Origin: Conchiformibius sp.
Lineage (GTDB): Bacteria; Pseudomonadota; Gammaproteobacteria; Burkholderiales; Neisseriaceae
Assembly: GCA_029984035.1 (NCBI GenBank)
Contig: JASBYJ010000001.1
Location: forward strand, 62,001 to 126,000
Reading direction: 5' to 3'
DNA length: 64,000 nt
Positions 1-9,108 of the stretch are shown piece by piece. The number at the start of each line of letters is the position of its first letter. Positions within the stretch are counted from its first letter, which is position 1. The notes under the pieces are model-generated. The model saw only the letters and a program-made list of their open reading frames with translations, was not told the DNA's origin and ran no database searches. Made by a program: the position numbers and the translations under genes.

Positions 1-1
1 A

Positions 2-1300
2 GAATTGGTCCGACTGATGGAACAGCGCGGCCATGTTTTTCCCGATAACTCGGAACAGTTGCTCGCCTTGTTGCGCCAAACCAAGGGCAGCGATGAGGAA
101 CGTTTGCACCGCAGGGCGCGGATTTTGGATAGAGAAGGCAGCCTGAAACAGTGTTTGGAAACCATCGGCCACCGCTGGAATTTGCTGCGGCGCGGTGTTT
201 TTTTACTGTTTTTTCTATCCGGTTTTTTGACTGCTTACGGCATTTTGCAATATAGCAGCCAAAATTTTTTCTTCGTACTGGTTTCGATTTTGGGCAGCAA
301 TACGCTATTGCTGTTGTGGTGGCTGTTTTCTTTGCGCCGCAATATTGTCGTTCCGCAAGTGCCGTCTTTTGTCTTCGGTCAAAATCCCGATAATATCCGC
401 GCTGCTTTGGCGGCTTTGTATAGCGAACAGGCGGGCAAACCGTATTTCATGCTGCGCTACAACGCTTTCAGGCAGGCTTGGGCATTGGCCGCTTTGGCGG
501 GAATGTTTGCGGCCATGCTGCTGCTTTTAAGCGTGCGCCAATATTATTTTGATTGGCAAAGTACCTTATGGGATGAAAGCCGTTTCGGTTTGGCGGTGGG
601 AGCATTGTCGTGGCTGCCTGAAAAATTGGGTTTCCCCGTTCCCGATGCTGCGGCGGTAGCCGCGGCTCGAAACGGTGCCGCTGTCGCCGATTCTGCCGCT
701 TGGGGCGGCTTGTTGCTGGGCAGTATGCTGTGTTATGGAATCTTGCCCCGTTTGGCGGCTTATCTGTTTTGCAAATGGCGGGTTTTCAGGCAGCCTGAAG
801 TGCGCTTGAACCTGAATTTTCCTTATTATCAGAATATTGTCAGAAAACTGCATACTCGGATTACTGATGATGCAGGGGATTATCGCCCGGATGCGGCACC
901 TGCGGTTGCGGTTACACTGGATTTGGATGCCGACTGTCTGCGTTGGGCGGTATTGTTGGACGCGCCGCAACAAGATGACAATTGGTTTAACGGTGTTTTG
1001 GCGCAAGAGTGGGCGGATAAAGGAAAGCTGTCGGGCAGAGATGAAACGGCGCAGTTCGAGCAAATGCTGTTGCAGCACAATGTGCAATTGCTGGTCGGAG
1101 TCCGGGCGGCACAAGTGCCCGACCGCGGTACGTTGCGCTGCCTGAAACGCTGGTCTCTGGCGGCTAAAGCAGGGCTGGTGTTAGTGTTGCTTTCCGAAAA
1201 AAGCGGATTGCGGGAAGGGGATGGCGAAATTGTCCGGCAATGGCAGGATATTGCCGCAGAATACGGCTGGCTGTGTTTAAGCAATCAATCGGCTGCCTGA
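2..1300 (+). CDS. DUF2868 membrane protein, 5' end outside window
   Basis: The frame is open to the left edge, so the start codon probably lies outside. About 430 residues are visible. The first ~60 residues (MEQRG..FP at the front, then a charged stretch) resemble the N-terminus of DUF2868 proteins. They are followed by two hydrophobic segments at about 65-85 and 90-108, another at about 155-175, and one near 235-255, with a soluble C-terminal half. The family is of unknown function. From general knowledge it is often encoded next to a GTPase of the DUF3482 type, but none follows here: the next 1 kb has no convincing gene. The TGA stop is supplied by an in-frame DUS core (TCG GCT GCC TGA). 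I am confident of the gene and fairly confident of the family; the function is unknown. Confidence 0.8.
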   Translation, partial: ELVRLMEQRGHVFPDNSEQLLALLRQTKGSDEERLHRRARILDREGSLKQCLETIGHRWNLLRRGVFLLFFLSGFLTAYGILQYSSQNFFFVLVSILGSNTLLLLWWLFSLRRNIVVPQVPSFVFGQNPDNIRAALAALYSEQAGKPYFMLRYNAFRQAWALAALAGMFAAMLLLLSVRQYYFDWQSTLWDESRFGLAVGALSWLPEKLGFPVPDAAAVAAARNGAAVADSAAWGGLLLGSMLCYGILPRLAAYLFCKWRVFRQPEVRLNLNFPYYQNIVRKLHTRITDDAGDYRPDAAPAVAVTLDLDADCLRWAVLLDAPQQDDNWFNGVLAQEWADKGKLSGRDETAQFEQMLLQHNVQLLVGVRAAQVPDRGTLRCLKRWSLAAKAGLVLVLLSEKSGLREGDGEIVRQWQDIAAEYGWLCLSNQSAA

Positions 1301-2363
1301 AAGATGGTTTGAGCGGCGGATATGGAATAAGACAAACCGCTTGGGTGCCATTTTCAGGAAGGCAAAATAATTTTGATAAGTAAGGCAAGCGGCTGAAAGC
1401 AAGGTGAGGATAAACGGTTTGGGAAAACAGTCGGATTGAATAGAGCTTATTGGGTTTGAAATTTGCCGTTAAGATTGCTTGGGTAGATATTCGCAGATAT
1501 TGGTTTGGAGAGTTAGGATTAGGTACTCAGTATGAATGACCAAATGCAGTGCAATCATTGAGACAAAAGCACACTTTGGTGATTGCTGTTCCCGATAGAT
1601 AAAAAGAGTGCCTGTCAATGACAGGCACAAAGTCTACAAAGGAGAAATAGAGGAGAAATGTCCAACCGCGTTGCGGTCAGACGGGGCAAATTATGTACTT
1701 TTGCTTCATGCCCGTCAAGATATATTTTGCAAAGGATATTTAAAGATTTGTTACCGATTTTAAAAACAATAGATACATGAATGGAGTAACTGATTAGGTA
1801 TGATTAAAACAATCGAGTGTAGGGAGATGATTTTGTAATCTTATTTCAACCGGCCGTGCAAAGTGATAATTCAAAAGCGGTTGCGTGACGGGGTAAGGCA
1901 TTGTCGTCATCTGGTCGAAATAGGGGCTGGTTTTTAACATATTGTTTGCATGCAGCGCGGCAATGCAATAGGTATCGGTATCCTTCACAGTTGATTCCCA
2001 TCAAAATCACTATTATGACAATATCGCAGGCTGCCTGAAAGTCATTTTCAGGCAGCCTGCGGCATGTTGCGGAGTGTCATCATTGGTATTGGTTTTATTT
2101 GGAATGACAGCAACGGAAACCGTCATTTTTACACGGGAGTAATTCAAACAGGTATTACATCAATCATGCTAACACCTTCTTCAGTCAAGGCTTAAACGAT
2201 GACATTCTGCCGGTATCGGAATAGAGTGATGGTTCATTTAGTCGAATGACGACATATTCTCATCTTCATGGTTGCTGCGGAGGAAATATTTTGATTAAAA
2301 CGATAAGGGCTGCCTGAAACAACGTTTTCAGGCAGCCCGTACGTTCTAATTGATACCGTACGT
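1301..2363. other. Gene-poor intergenic stretch with small hairpins
   Basis: No convincing gene is seen. It holds a 21-nt inverted repeat (1608-1628, GTGCCTGTCA/TGACAGGCAC), an inverted DUS pair (2026-2060, arms GCAGGCTGCCTGAAA and its complement), and the DUS pair that ends glyA. A 40-codon reading frame at 1658-1780 (+) has AGGAGAA just before its ATG, but it has no recognisable motif. A 64-codon frame at 1794-1988 (-) is equally anonymous. Both are too weak to call as genes. Confidence 0.5.
2307..2338 (-). terminator. DUS-pair terminator after glyA
   Basis: Arms GGGCTGCCTGAAA and TTTTCAGGCAGCCC form a hairpin about 26 nt past the glyA stop. A T-rich run (TTTTAATCAAAA) follows on the minus strand. 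Two DUSs in inverted orientation form the stem, as is common in Neisseriaceae. Confidence 0.7.
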
Positions 2364-3614
2364 TTACGCGCCGTAAACCGGATATTTGTCGCACAAGGCT
2401 TTCACTTTGTCCGCCACTTGCGCCAAAGCCGCTTCGTCTTCGGGCGCTTCCAGCACGTCCGCCACCAGATTTGCCAATACGCGCGAATCGGCTTCGTCAA
2501 AGCCGCGCGTGGTAATCGCCGCCGTGCCGACACGGATACCGCTCGTTACAAACGGTTTTTCCGGGTCGTTGGGAATGGCGTTTTTGTTGATGGTGATGTG
2601 CGCCTTGCCGAGTGCTTCTTCGGCGGCTTTGCCGGTAATGTTTTTGGCACGCAAATCCACCAGAAAAACATGGCTTTCGGTGCGGCCGGAAATAATCCGC
2701 AAACCGCGTTTTACCAATTCTTCCGCCATGGCCGCCGCATTGGTTTTCACTTGTTTGGCGTAGGTTTTGAATTCCGGTTCCAGCGCTTCTTTGAACGCCA
2801 CCGCTTTGGCGGCGATAACGTGCATCAGGGGCCCGCCCTGCAAGCTGGGGAAAATGCTGGAATTCAAGGCTTTTTCGTGGGTGGTGTCGCGGCACAAAAT
2901 CACGCCGCCGCGCGGCCCGCGCAAGGTTTTGTGCGTGGTGGTGGTTACGAAATCGGCGTGGGGAACGGGATTGGGATACTCGCCGCCCGCCACCAAGCCG
3001 GCATAGTGCGCCATGTCCACAAACAAATACGCGCCCACTTTGTCGGCGATTTCGCGGAAACGCGCCCAGTCAATCTGCAAGGCGTAGGCGGACGCGCCCG
3101 CCACAATCATTTTCGGTTTGTGTTCCAAAGCCAAGCGTTCCACTTCGGCATAGTCCAACACTTCGTTTTCGTCCAAGCCGTAAGTGATGGCATTGTACAG
3201 TTTGCCGGAAATATTGACGGACGCGCCGTGCGTGAGATGGCCGCCGTGTGCCAAACTCATGCCCAAAATGGTGTCGCCCGGCTTCAACACGGCGGCGTAA
3301 ACGGCTTGGTTGGCTTGCGAACCGGAGTGCGGCTGCACGTTGGCATAGGCCGCGCCGAACAGTTGTTTCACGCGGTCAATCGCCAGTTGTTCCGCCACAT
3401 CAACGTGTTCGCAGCCGCCGTAATAGCGTTTGGCGGGATAGCCTTCGGCGTATTTGTTGGTCAGTTGGCTGCCCTGCGCTTCCATCACGGCGCAGCTTAC
3501 ATAGTTTTCGGAGGCAATCAGTTCAATGTGGTCTTGCTGGCGCGCGGTTTCGGCGGCGATGGCGGCGGCCAGTTCGGGGTCGTATTGGGCGATGGTAAGG
3601 GATTTTGAGAACAT
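2364..3614 (-). CDS. glyA: Serine hydroxymethyltransferase
   Basis: Cytoplasmic PLP enzyme that interconverts serine and glycine while loading one-carbon units on tetrahydrofolate. The 416 residues match the usual bacterial length. Visible landmarks are IELIASENYVS (about 31-40), the YYGGCEHVD stretch (64-72), the HSGSQANQAVY cofactor region (96-106), and TTTTHKTLRGPRGG, whose lysine at 229 is the expected Schiff-base residue. The ATG at 3614 gives the standard MFSKSLTI N-terminus. The gene stands alone, divergent from the LOG-family gene and closed by a DUS-pair hairpin. It feeds the same glycine pool that gcvP, further along in this window, oxidises. No riboswitch-like structure was seen in the short leader. 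Very secure. Confidence 0.97.
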   Translation of the reverse strand: MFSKSLTIAQYDPELAAAIAAETARQQDHIELIASENYVSCAVMEAQGSQLTNKYAEGYPAKRYYGGCEHVDVAEQLAIDRVKQLFGAAYANVQPHSGSQANQAVYAAVLKPGDTILGMSLAHGGHLTHGASVNISGKLYNAITYGLDENEVLDYAEVERLALEHKPKMIVAGASAYALQIDWARFREIADKVGAYLFVDMAHYAGLVAGGEYPNPVPHADFVTTTTHKTLRGPRGGVILCRDTTHEKALNSSIFPSLQGGPLMHVIAAKAVAFKEALEPEFKTYAKQVKTNAAAMAEELVKRGLRIISGRTESHVFLVDLRAKNITGKAAEEALGKAHITINKNAIPNDPEKPFVTSGIRVGTAAITTRGFDEADSRVLANLVADVLEAPEDEAALAQVADKVKALCDKYPVYGA

Positions 3615-3739
3615 GATGGGTATCCTTTGAAGTGTGTTGACGGGTGAAAGTTAAAGATTGTAGCTTAAATGTTAGGAATTGTGTATCGGGAAGCTTGGGG
3701 AAAGGGCTGTGTTAGAATGCACGGTTTTTGTGCTTGGGA

Positions 3740-4366
3740 ATGAAGAATATGGTCGCTGGGTTTTGTCAAACATTGGCGGGGGAATTGGCGGATGCAGCCC
3801 GTGCCTTGTCATCCTTGCCGCCGGTTGTAACCATTTACGGCAGTGCCAGGCTGGCTGAAAATACTCCGGAATATCTGGCGGCGGAACGCTTGGCACGCAG
3901 ATTTTCGGATATGGGATTTACCGTATTTTCAGGCGGCGGGCCGGGTATTATGGAAGCGGTCAATAAAGGGGCGTATGCAGGGCGCGGGCAGTCGGTCGGC
4001 TTGAATATCCGTTTGCCTCATGAGCAGCGCGCCAATCCGTATCAGGACGTTGCTTTGGAATTCGAATCGTTTACTTCCCGCAAAGATACTTTCAACCGTT
4101 ATTCGCAGGTTTATATCGTGATGCCGGGCGGTTTTGGGACTTTGGACGAGTTGTTTCAAACCTTGACGCTGGTACAAACGGGCAAGGCGGTTCCCGCGCC
4201 GATTATTTTGGTGGGTACGGCATTCTGGCAGGGTTTGCTGGATTGGATAGACCGGCAGATTTTGGCGCGCGGTATGATTTCGGACTCCGAGAGACTGTTA
4301 TTAACTGTGACGGATGACGAGGAAGCGGTTGTGCAGGCGGCGCTGCCGTTTTTACAGGCTGCCTGA
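3740..4366 (+). CDS. LOG-family nucleotide 5'-monophosphate phosphoribohydrolase
   Basis: About 208 residues with the two diagnostic motifs of the LOG (Lonely Guy)/TIGR00730 family: GGGPGIMEA (about 66-74) and PGGFGTLDE (about 134-142). These build the nucleotide-binding fold and active site of enzymes that split cytokinin ribotides or related AMP-type nucleotides. In bacteria the physiological substrate is usually unproven, and older annotations call them lysine decarboxylases, which is probably wrong. The start is uncertain: ATG 3740 or ATG 3749, with no strong ribosome-binding site for either; a TTG at 3728 is also in frame. The C-terminus reads LQAA and the stop comes from a DUS (CAG GCT GCC TGA). 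A good intrinsic terminator follows, so the gene is monocistronic. Confidence 0.88.
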   Translation: MKNMVAGFCQTLAGELADAARALSSLPPVVTIYGSARLAENTPEYLAAERLARRFSDMGFTVFSGGGPGIMEAVNKGAYAGRGQSVGLNIRLPHEQRANPYQDVALEFESFTSRKDTFNRYSQVYIVMPGGFGTLDELFQTLTLVQTGKAVPAPIILVGTAFWQGLLDWIDRQILARGMISDSERLLLTVTDDEEAVVQAALPFLQAA

Positions 4367-4388
4367 ATATTGTACGAGGCATGAAAAG

Positions 4389-4420
4389 CGGATACCTGAA
4401 AAGGTATCCGTTTGTTTTTG
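4389..4420 (+). terminator. Intrinsic terminator after LOG gene
   Basis: Eight-bp perfect stem CGGATACC/GGTATCCG with a TGAAAA loop, followed by TTTGTTTTTG. This is a classical rho-independent terminator that does not use a DUS. Confidence 0.85.
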
Positions 4421-4549
4421 GCTGTTGGATTTGCGGTACGGATAAAAAGAATGACGGTACGTATCGTGAAGCCCGCGCGAAAAATCTTTATTTTCTATGA
4501 GATAAATGTCTTTTCAATTTGTTGCACAGAGTGAAACAAAGTTGCAAAA

Positions 4550-4591
4550 ACAAAAGCACGGAAATGATAAGTATCGTTTCCGTGCTTTTGT
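4550..4591 (-). terminator. Long hairpin, probable terminator of a lost minus-strand gene
   Basis: A 19-bp stem (ACAAAAGCACGGAAA..., one G-T pair) encloses a 4-nt loop. On the minus strand the stem runs into TTTTTG, giving a proper U-tail. It lies 30 nt past the stop of the gene remnant at 4621-4716, so it most likely ended that gene. Confidence 0.6.
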
Positions 4592-4620
4592 TGCAAAGAA
4601 AAAAGCGACTGCGAAATCAT

Positions 4621-4716
4621 TTAAAACTTCAAAACCAAATTGCCTTCATAAGCTGCATCGCGATTCATCGTTGCTTTCAATACCGTTGGGAAATTCGGCA
4701 GGGAAAGGTTTTGTTT
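4621..4716 (-). pseudogene. Remnant 3' end of a lost gene, possibly an outer-membrane protein
   Basis: Reading leftwards from 4716 gives 32 open codons ending NRDAAYEGNLVLKF and a TAA stop at 4621. The frame is closed just upstream by TGA (4717-4719). No start or further coding homology could be found up to 5024. The tail alternates polar and hydrophobic residues and ends in phenylalanine, the pattern of the last strand of an outer-membrane beta-barrel recognised by BamA. A hairpin with a minus-strand U-tail follows at the normal distance. My inference is that a gene was deleted leaving its last ~100 bp and its terminator. The family cannot be named. The rest of 4421-5024 holds only DUSs and an inverted repeat. 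Confidence 0.45.
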
Positions 4717-4840
4717 TCATTCGGGCGGTTCGATTTGCTCGGTGGGAAACGGTTTTTTTGTATCGTATGGGTGGTCAAGCGTTTGATTGTGTACGGAGAT
4801 GGGGCTGACGTATTGAAGCACTTAGAATGGCTGCACAAGA

Positions 4841-4887
4841 TTTTCAGGCTGCCAAACAGGGATGTGTTCTGTTTGGCAGCCTGAAAA
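4841..4887. repeat. Perfect 19-bp inverted repeat derived from DUS halves
   Basis: The arms TTTTCAGGCTGCCAAACAG and its exact complement flank a 9-nt loop. Each arm starts like a DUS (TTCAGGCTGCC) but then continues AAACAG, so neither is a full uptake sequence. It may serve as a terminator or be a remnant of a larger element. A palindromic 15-mer DUS follows at about 4918. Confidence 0.6.
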
Positions 4888-5024
4888 TTAAGGTATCTGC
4901 ACTATACACAGGGCGGTTTCAGGCAGCCTGAAAGAGTGGGAAACTATCGATTATCTGAGGCTTTCGTCAGATAAGCCGTATCGGAGACTGCCTGAAAGCA
5001 GTTTTATCGGCAGGGCATTCGTTT

Positions 5025-7067
5025 TCAGGCTGCCTGAAAACCGCTGTGGCGCAATAAAGCGTCAATGCTCGGCTCTCTGCCGCGGAAGGCTTTGAAGTTT
5101 TCCATTGCGCTTCTGCTGCCGCCCATGGCGAGAATCTCATTCCAGAATTTGGCACCTGTGGCTTTTACATCTCCGCTTTCTTCAAATGCCGCATAGGCGT
5201 CCGCGCTGAGTACTTCCGCCCAAGCATAGCTGTAATAGCCCGCCGAATAGCCGCCTGCGAAAATGTGGCTGAAACTGTTGGCAAAACGGTTGTATTCGGG
5301 CGGTTGGACAACGGCGATTTCTTGGCGAACCTGTTGCAGTACCTGCGCCCAATTGCCCAGTTCGGCTTCTTGGCTTTGTCCGTAGATGCGCATATCGAAC
5401 AGGGCGAATTCCATTTGGCGGATTAAAAACAGGCCGCGTTGGAAGTTTTTGGCCGCCAGCATTTTGGCGAACAGCTCTTCAGGCAGCGTTGCGCCCGTGT
5501 CTTCGTGTGCCGACATGCCGCGCAATACTTCGTATTCCCATACGAAGTTTTCCATAAACTGGCTGGGTAGTTCCACCGCGTCCCATTCCACGCCGTTGAT
5601 ACCGCTCACGCCCAATTCGTCCACCCGCGTGAGCAGATGGTGCAGGCCGTGTCCCGTTTCGTGGAACAGCGTCAGAATTTCATCGTGGCTCAAGCGGGAT
5701 TCTTTGCCGTTTACCGGCGGCGTGAAATTGCACACCAAATAGGCAACGGGCGTTTGGATTTGTCCCATGCGGCTGCCTGAAATAAAGCGTCTGCGGCCGC
5801 GGTAATCGTTCATCCATGCGCCGCCGCGTTTGCCTTCGCGGGCGTATAAATCCAGATACACGCCGCCGATAATGGAGCCGCCTTTTTCCAGTTCGAAATA
5901 GCGCACGTCAGAATGCCAGACGGGAACGTTTTTTTCAATGAAGTTCACGCCGTATAAGCGGTGGACTTGTGCGAACAAACCTGCCAGCACTTTGCTTGCG
6001 GGGAAGTATTTTTTCACTTCGGTTTCGGAAAAAGCGTATTTGGCTTCGCGCAGCTTTTCACTGACATAGGCCAAATCCCATGCTTGGATTTCAGGCAGCG
6101 ACAAATGTTCGGCGGCAAAAGCGCGTGCTTCTGCCAAATCCTGTTCGGCGAACGGCTTGGCGCGGCGGGCCAAATCTTGCAGGAAATCCACAACCTGTTG
6201 CGGGGTTTCCGCCATTTTGGTAACGAGCGACAATTCGGCGTAATTGGAATAACCGAGCAGCTTGGCTTCGGACAATGCGATTTGCAGGCAGCGGGTGATG
6301 TTGCCGGTGTTGTCCCATTCGGGGTTGCCCAATTCGCTGGCGCGCGTGGCGTAGGCGCGGTAGATTTGTTCGCGCAGACTGCGGCTGTCGGCATACTGCA
6401 TTACGGCAAGATAGTGCGGCATTTGCAGGCCGACTTTGTAGCCGCTTTTGCCTTCGGCTTGTGCGGCTGCCTGAAACATGGCCAAAGCGTCTTCGGGAAT
6501 GCCTGCCAAGGGTGCGGCATCGTCAAAATAGAGGGCGAAGGCATCGGTGGCGTCTAAGACGTTTTGCGAGAATTTGGCGGAAAGTTGTGCCGATTCGGTT
6601 TGCAGCGCGGCAAATTCGGCCTGTTGTTCGGGAGGCAGCTCGGCACCGCTTAATACGAAACCGCGCAAATCGTGTTCGAGTTTGGTTTGCTGCGCGGTGT
6701 CGAGTTTGGCAAATGCGGTGCTGTTTTTGATGGCTTTGAAACGTCCGTATAACTCGATGTCTTGTCCGATTTCGGTAAAGAAGGCGGTAATTTCGGGCAT
6801 CAATTCGTTGTAAACCGCACGCAGCTCAGGTGTGTCGGCAACGGAATTGAGATGGGCGACAACGCCCCAAATCCTGCCTACGCGTTCCGTTGCATCGGTG
6901 AGCGGTTCTACGGTGTTGAGCCATGTGGTTTCATTTTGCGCTTTGATGTCGGCAACGGTTTGGCGCGCTTCGCTCATGGCTGTCTGAAGGGCGGGACGGA
7001 TGTGTTCGGGACGGATGTCGGCAAAACGGGGTTCGTCTTGCAGATTGGATAGGATGTTGTTGTCCAT
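5025..7067 (-). CDS. prlC: Oligopeptidase A (M3 zinc metallopeptidase)
   Basis: Cytoplasmic zinc peptidase of the M3 (thimet) family that degrades short peptides and cleaved signal peptides. At 680 residues it has the length of E. coli OpdA. The catalytic zinc motif appears as FHETGHGLHHLL near residue 470, with a downstream NGVEWDAVELPSQFMENF block (about residues 490-508) typical of the family. The C-terminus (GFQAA) takes its stop codon from a DUS. It lies downstream of the alpha/beta hydrolase on the same strand, separated by about 210 bp with a DUS, so it may have its own promoter. Confidence 0.95.
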   Translation of the reverse strand: MDNNILSNLQDEPRFADIRPEHIRPALQTAMSEARQTVADIKAQNETTWLNTVEPLTDATERVGRIWGVVAHLNSVADTPELRAVYNELMPEITAFFTEIGQDIELYGRFKAIKNSTAFAKLDTAQQTKLEHDLRGFVLSGAELPPEQQAEFAALQTESAQLSAKFSQNVLDATDAFALYFDDAAPLAGIPEDALAMFQAAAQAEGKSGYKVGLQMPHYLAVMQYADSRSLREQIYRAYATRASELGNPEWDNTGNITRCLQIALSEAKLLGYSNYAELSLVTKMAETPQQVVDFLQDLARRAKPFAEQDLAEARAFAAEHLSLPEIQAWDLAYVSEKLREAKYAFSETEVKKYFPASKVLAGLFAQVHRLYGVNFIEKNVPVWHSDVRYFELEKGGSIIGGVYLDLYAREGKRGGAWMNDYRGRRRFISGSRMGQIQTPVAYLVCNFTPPVNGKESRLSHDEILTLFHETGHGLHHLLTRVDELGVSGINGVEWDAVELPSQFMENFVWEYEVLRGMSAHEDTGATLPEELFAKMLAAKNFQRGLFLIRQMEFALFDMRIYGQSQEAELGNWAQVLQQVRQEIAVVQPPEYNRFANSFSHIFAGGYSAGYYSYAWAEVLSADAYAAFEESGDVKATGAKFWNEILAMGGSRSAMENFKAFRGREPSIDALLRHSGFQAA

Positions 7068-7278
7068 GCTGGGTACTTTCTTGATGTAGTCCGGTTAATG
7101 GGAGTGGATATGGCGGCCGTCGGGTATGGTTTCAAGACGGTTTGTGCGCGCGAAGAATGTTTTTTGTTCGGCACGGTATGGTATCGGGTCGGGTTTCAGG
7201 CTGCCTGAAACGGGATATTATATGATTGTTTCCGCTTATCATTAAAATTAAAGCCATTGATTTTGTTTATTTGCATAG

Positions 7279-7908
7279 TTAAAGCAGCGGAGTGATGAAG
7301 CGGTTGACGGTGTCGCGCAATACAATCAATTTGCCGTGAAAGAAATGCGAGCTTTCGGGCAGCACGATAACGGGCAGGTTTTGCGGTGCCGCCCAAGAGA
7401 GCGGTTTGTGCAGGGCTACCACTTCGTCTTCTGCGCCGTGGATGATTAGGGTTTTGTCGGGACGGGGCGCGGGTGGGGCGGGGACGGGATAATGTCCGAG
7501 TGCGGGGCCGATGAGCAGCAAAATGTCGGGGGCGCATTGTTGGGCGGCAAACACGGATACATAGCCGCCAAAGGAAAAGCCGCCCAAAATCAGTTTGGAC
7601 AATTGGGGATGGCGGTTGCGTGCTTGGCTGACGACATCCAGGCAGTCATCGGTTTCGCCGCGTCCGTAGTCGTGGCTGCCTGCGCTGTTGCCCGTGCCGC
7701 GCAAATTGGGGAGGTAACAGTGGAAACCTTTTTGGCAAAGTACTTTGGCGGCGGTCTGAATCACTTTGTTGGTAAACGTGCCGCCTTGTGTGGGATTGGG
7801 GTGGTTGATGACGGCTATCCCGCGTTCTTGGCCTTGTGCAGGCAGATAGAGGGTTTCCAACAGTCCGGCTTGGCCTCGGAAGGGGAGTATGGTGTGTGTT
7901 TGCAGCAT
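7279..7908 (-). CDS. Alpha/beta hydrolase, dienelactone-hydrolase-like
   Basis: 209 residues of a small cytoplasmic serine hydrolase without signal peptide. Seen: an oxyanion-type NHPNPTQGG near residue 36, the nucleophile elbow GGFSFGGY (Ser near 112), an acid residue in IHGAEDEVV near 160, and the catalytic His in ESSHFFHGKL near 188. This complete triad and the short length fit the COG2945-type predicted hydrolases. The natural substrate is unknown. It sits downstream of galE by about 140 bp with two DUS-like sequences in between, so co-transcription is possible but not shown. Confidence 0.82.
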   Translation of the reverse strand: MLQTHTILPFRGQAGLLETLYLPAQGQERGIAVINHPNPTQGGTFTNKVIQTAAKVLCQKGFHCYLPNLRGTGNSAGSHDYGRGETDDCLDVVSQARNRHPQLSKLILGGFSFGGYVSVFAAQQCAPDILLLIGPALGHYPVPAPPAPRPDKTLIIHGAEDEVVALHKPLSWAAPQNLPVIVLPESSHFFHGKLIVLRDTVNRFITPLL

Positions 7909-8045
7909 GATGGATGATAGGGTGAAAACGGGTTAAAAGGGTTTCAGGCAGCCTGAACGGTATTGGCTGTGTAAACGGGTATCAGGCTGTCTGAAAGGGA
8001 AAACGGGTTATGGCGGCAAGTGGCGGGGTGTTTGCGGAATCGGGT

Positions 8046-9056
8046 TCAGCGGTAGCCGTTGGGATTGTTGCTTTGCCAGTTCCATGCGTCGCGCATCATG
8101 TCTTCCAAACCGTATTGCGCCTGCCAGCCCAATTCTGCTGCGGCTTTGGCGGGATCGGCATAGCAAACGGCAATGTCGCCTGCGCGGCGCGGTTTGACGG
8201 AGTAGGGAACGGTTTGTCCTGAAGCCTGTTCGAAAGCGCGGACGATTTCCAGTACGGAATAACCTTTGCCCGTGCCTAGATTGTAGATGTGTACGCCTGC
8301 CTGTTTGCTTTTTGACAGGGCTTTGACATGACCTTGTGCCAAGTCGCATACGTGGATGTAGTCGCGCACGCCCGTGCCGTCAGGCGTAGGATAGTCGTTG
8401 CCGAATACCGATAATTCGGGGAGCTGTCCTGTCGCCACTTGGCAGATGTAGGGCAGGAGGTTGTTGGGCGTACCGTTGGGCATTTCGCCGATACGGCCGC
8501 TGCGGTGTGCGCCTACGGGGTTGAAGTAGCGTAATAATATGACGCTCCATGCGGAATCGGCGGTGTGTAGGTCTTGCATGATGCGTTCTACTATGTGTTT
8601 GGAGGTGCCGTAGGGATTGGTGGTGTTGCCCGTGCGGGCGGTTTCGGTGATGGGGACGCTTTGCGGGTCGCCGTATACGGTGGCGGACGAGCTGAACAAA
8701 ATGCTTTTTACGCCTGCTTTTTGCATTTCTTCCAGCAGTATCAGGCTGCCTGAAACGTTGTTGTCATAGTAGTTTAAGGGCTGGCGGACGCTTTCTCCGA
8801 CTGCTTTTAGGGCGGCGAAATGAATGACGCTGTCGATTGCGTGGCGGCGGAATAGGTCTGCCAACAGTGTTCTGTTGCGAATGTCGCCTTGGTAGAAGGG
8901 CGGTGTATAGCCGGTGATTTCGGCAATTCTGTCCAATACCGGTGCGGATGAGTTGCTGAAGTTGTCGAGAATAACCGGTTTGTGTCCGGCGTTAATCAGT
9001 TCGACTACGGTATGGGCACCGATAAAACCCGCGCCGCCGGTAACCAAAATCTCCAT
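8046..9056 (-). CDS. galE: UDP-glucose 4-epimerase
   Basis: NAD-dependent extended short-chain dehydrogenase that interconverts UDP-glucose and UDP-galactose (or the N-acetyl forms), supplying galactose for lipooligosaccharide and other glycans. 336 residues. The Rossmann motif VTGGAGFIGAH lies at 5-15, with catalytic Ser124 in FSSSATVYG and Tyr149/Lys153 in NPYGTSK. The ATG at 9056 is preceded by GGAG at a good distance and starts exactly at the Rossmann strand; the reading frame continues upstream to 9134 but that extension has no family counterpart. It follows the sugar transferase gene by 52 bp, with a DUS in the gap, suggesting a shared role in surface glycan synthesis. Confidence 0.95.
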   Translation of the reverse strand: MEILVTGGAGFIGAHTVVELINAGHKPVILDNFSNSSAPVLDRIAEITGYTPPFYQGDIRNRTLLADLFRRHAIDSVIHFAALKAVGESVRQPLNYYDNNVSGSLILLEEMQKAGVKSILFSSSATVYGDPQSVPITETARTGNTTNPYGTSKHIVERIMQDLHTADSAWSVILLRYFNPVGAHRSGRIGEMPNGTPNNLLPYICQVATGQLPELSVFGNDYPTPDGTGVRDYIHVCDLAQGHVKALSKSKQAGVHIYNLGTGKGYSVLEIVRAFEQASGQTVPYSVKPRRAGDIAVCYADPAKAAAELGWQAQYGLEDMMRDAWNWQSNNPNGYR

Positions 9057-9108
9057 AAATATGCTCCGAAATAAAAGGCAGAGGCTGCCTGAAAGTGTGT
9101 TTGCAGCG

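Noticed and set aside
2418..3608. 396-codon open frame on the plus strand
   Set aside because: Lies exactly opposite glyA, low-complexity G/R/F/V composition typical of antisense of a GC-rich gene, no motif.
4506..4884. Two overlapping plus-strand frames of 100 and 121 codons
   Set aside because: Cover hairpins and the minus-strand gene remnant; sequence has no domain character.
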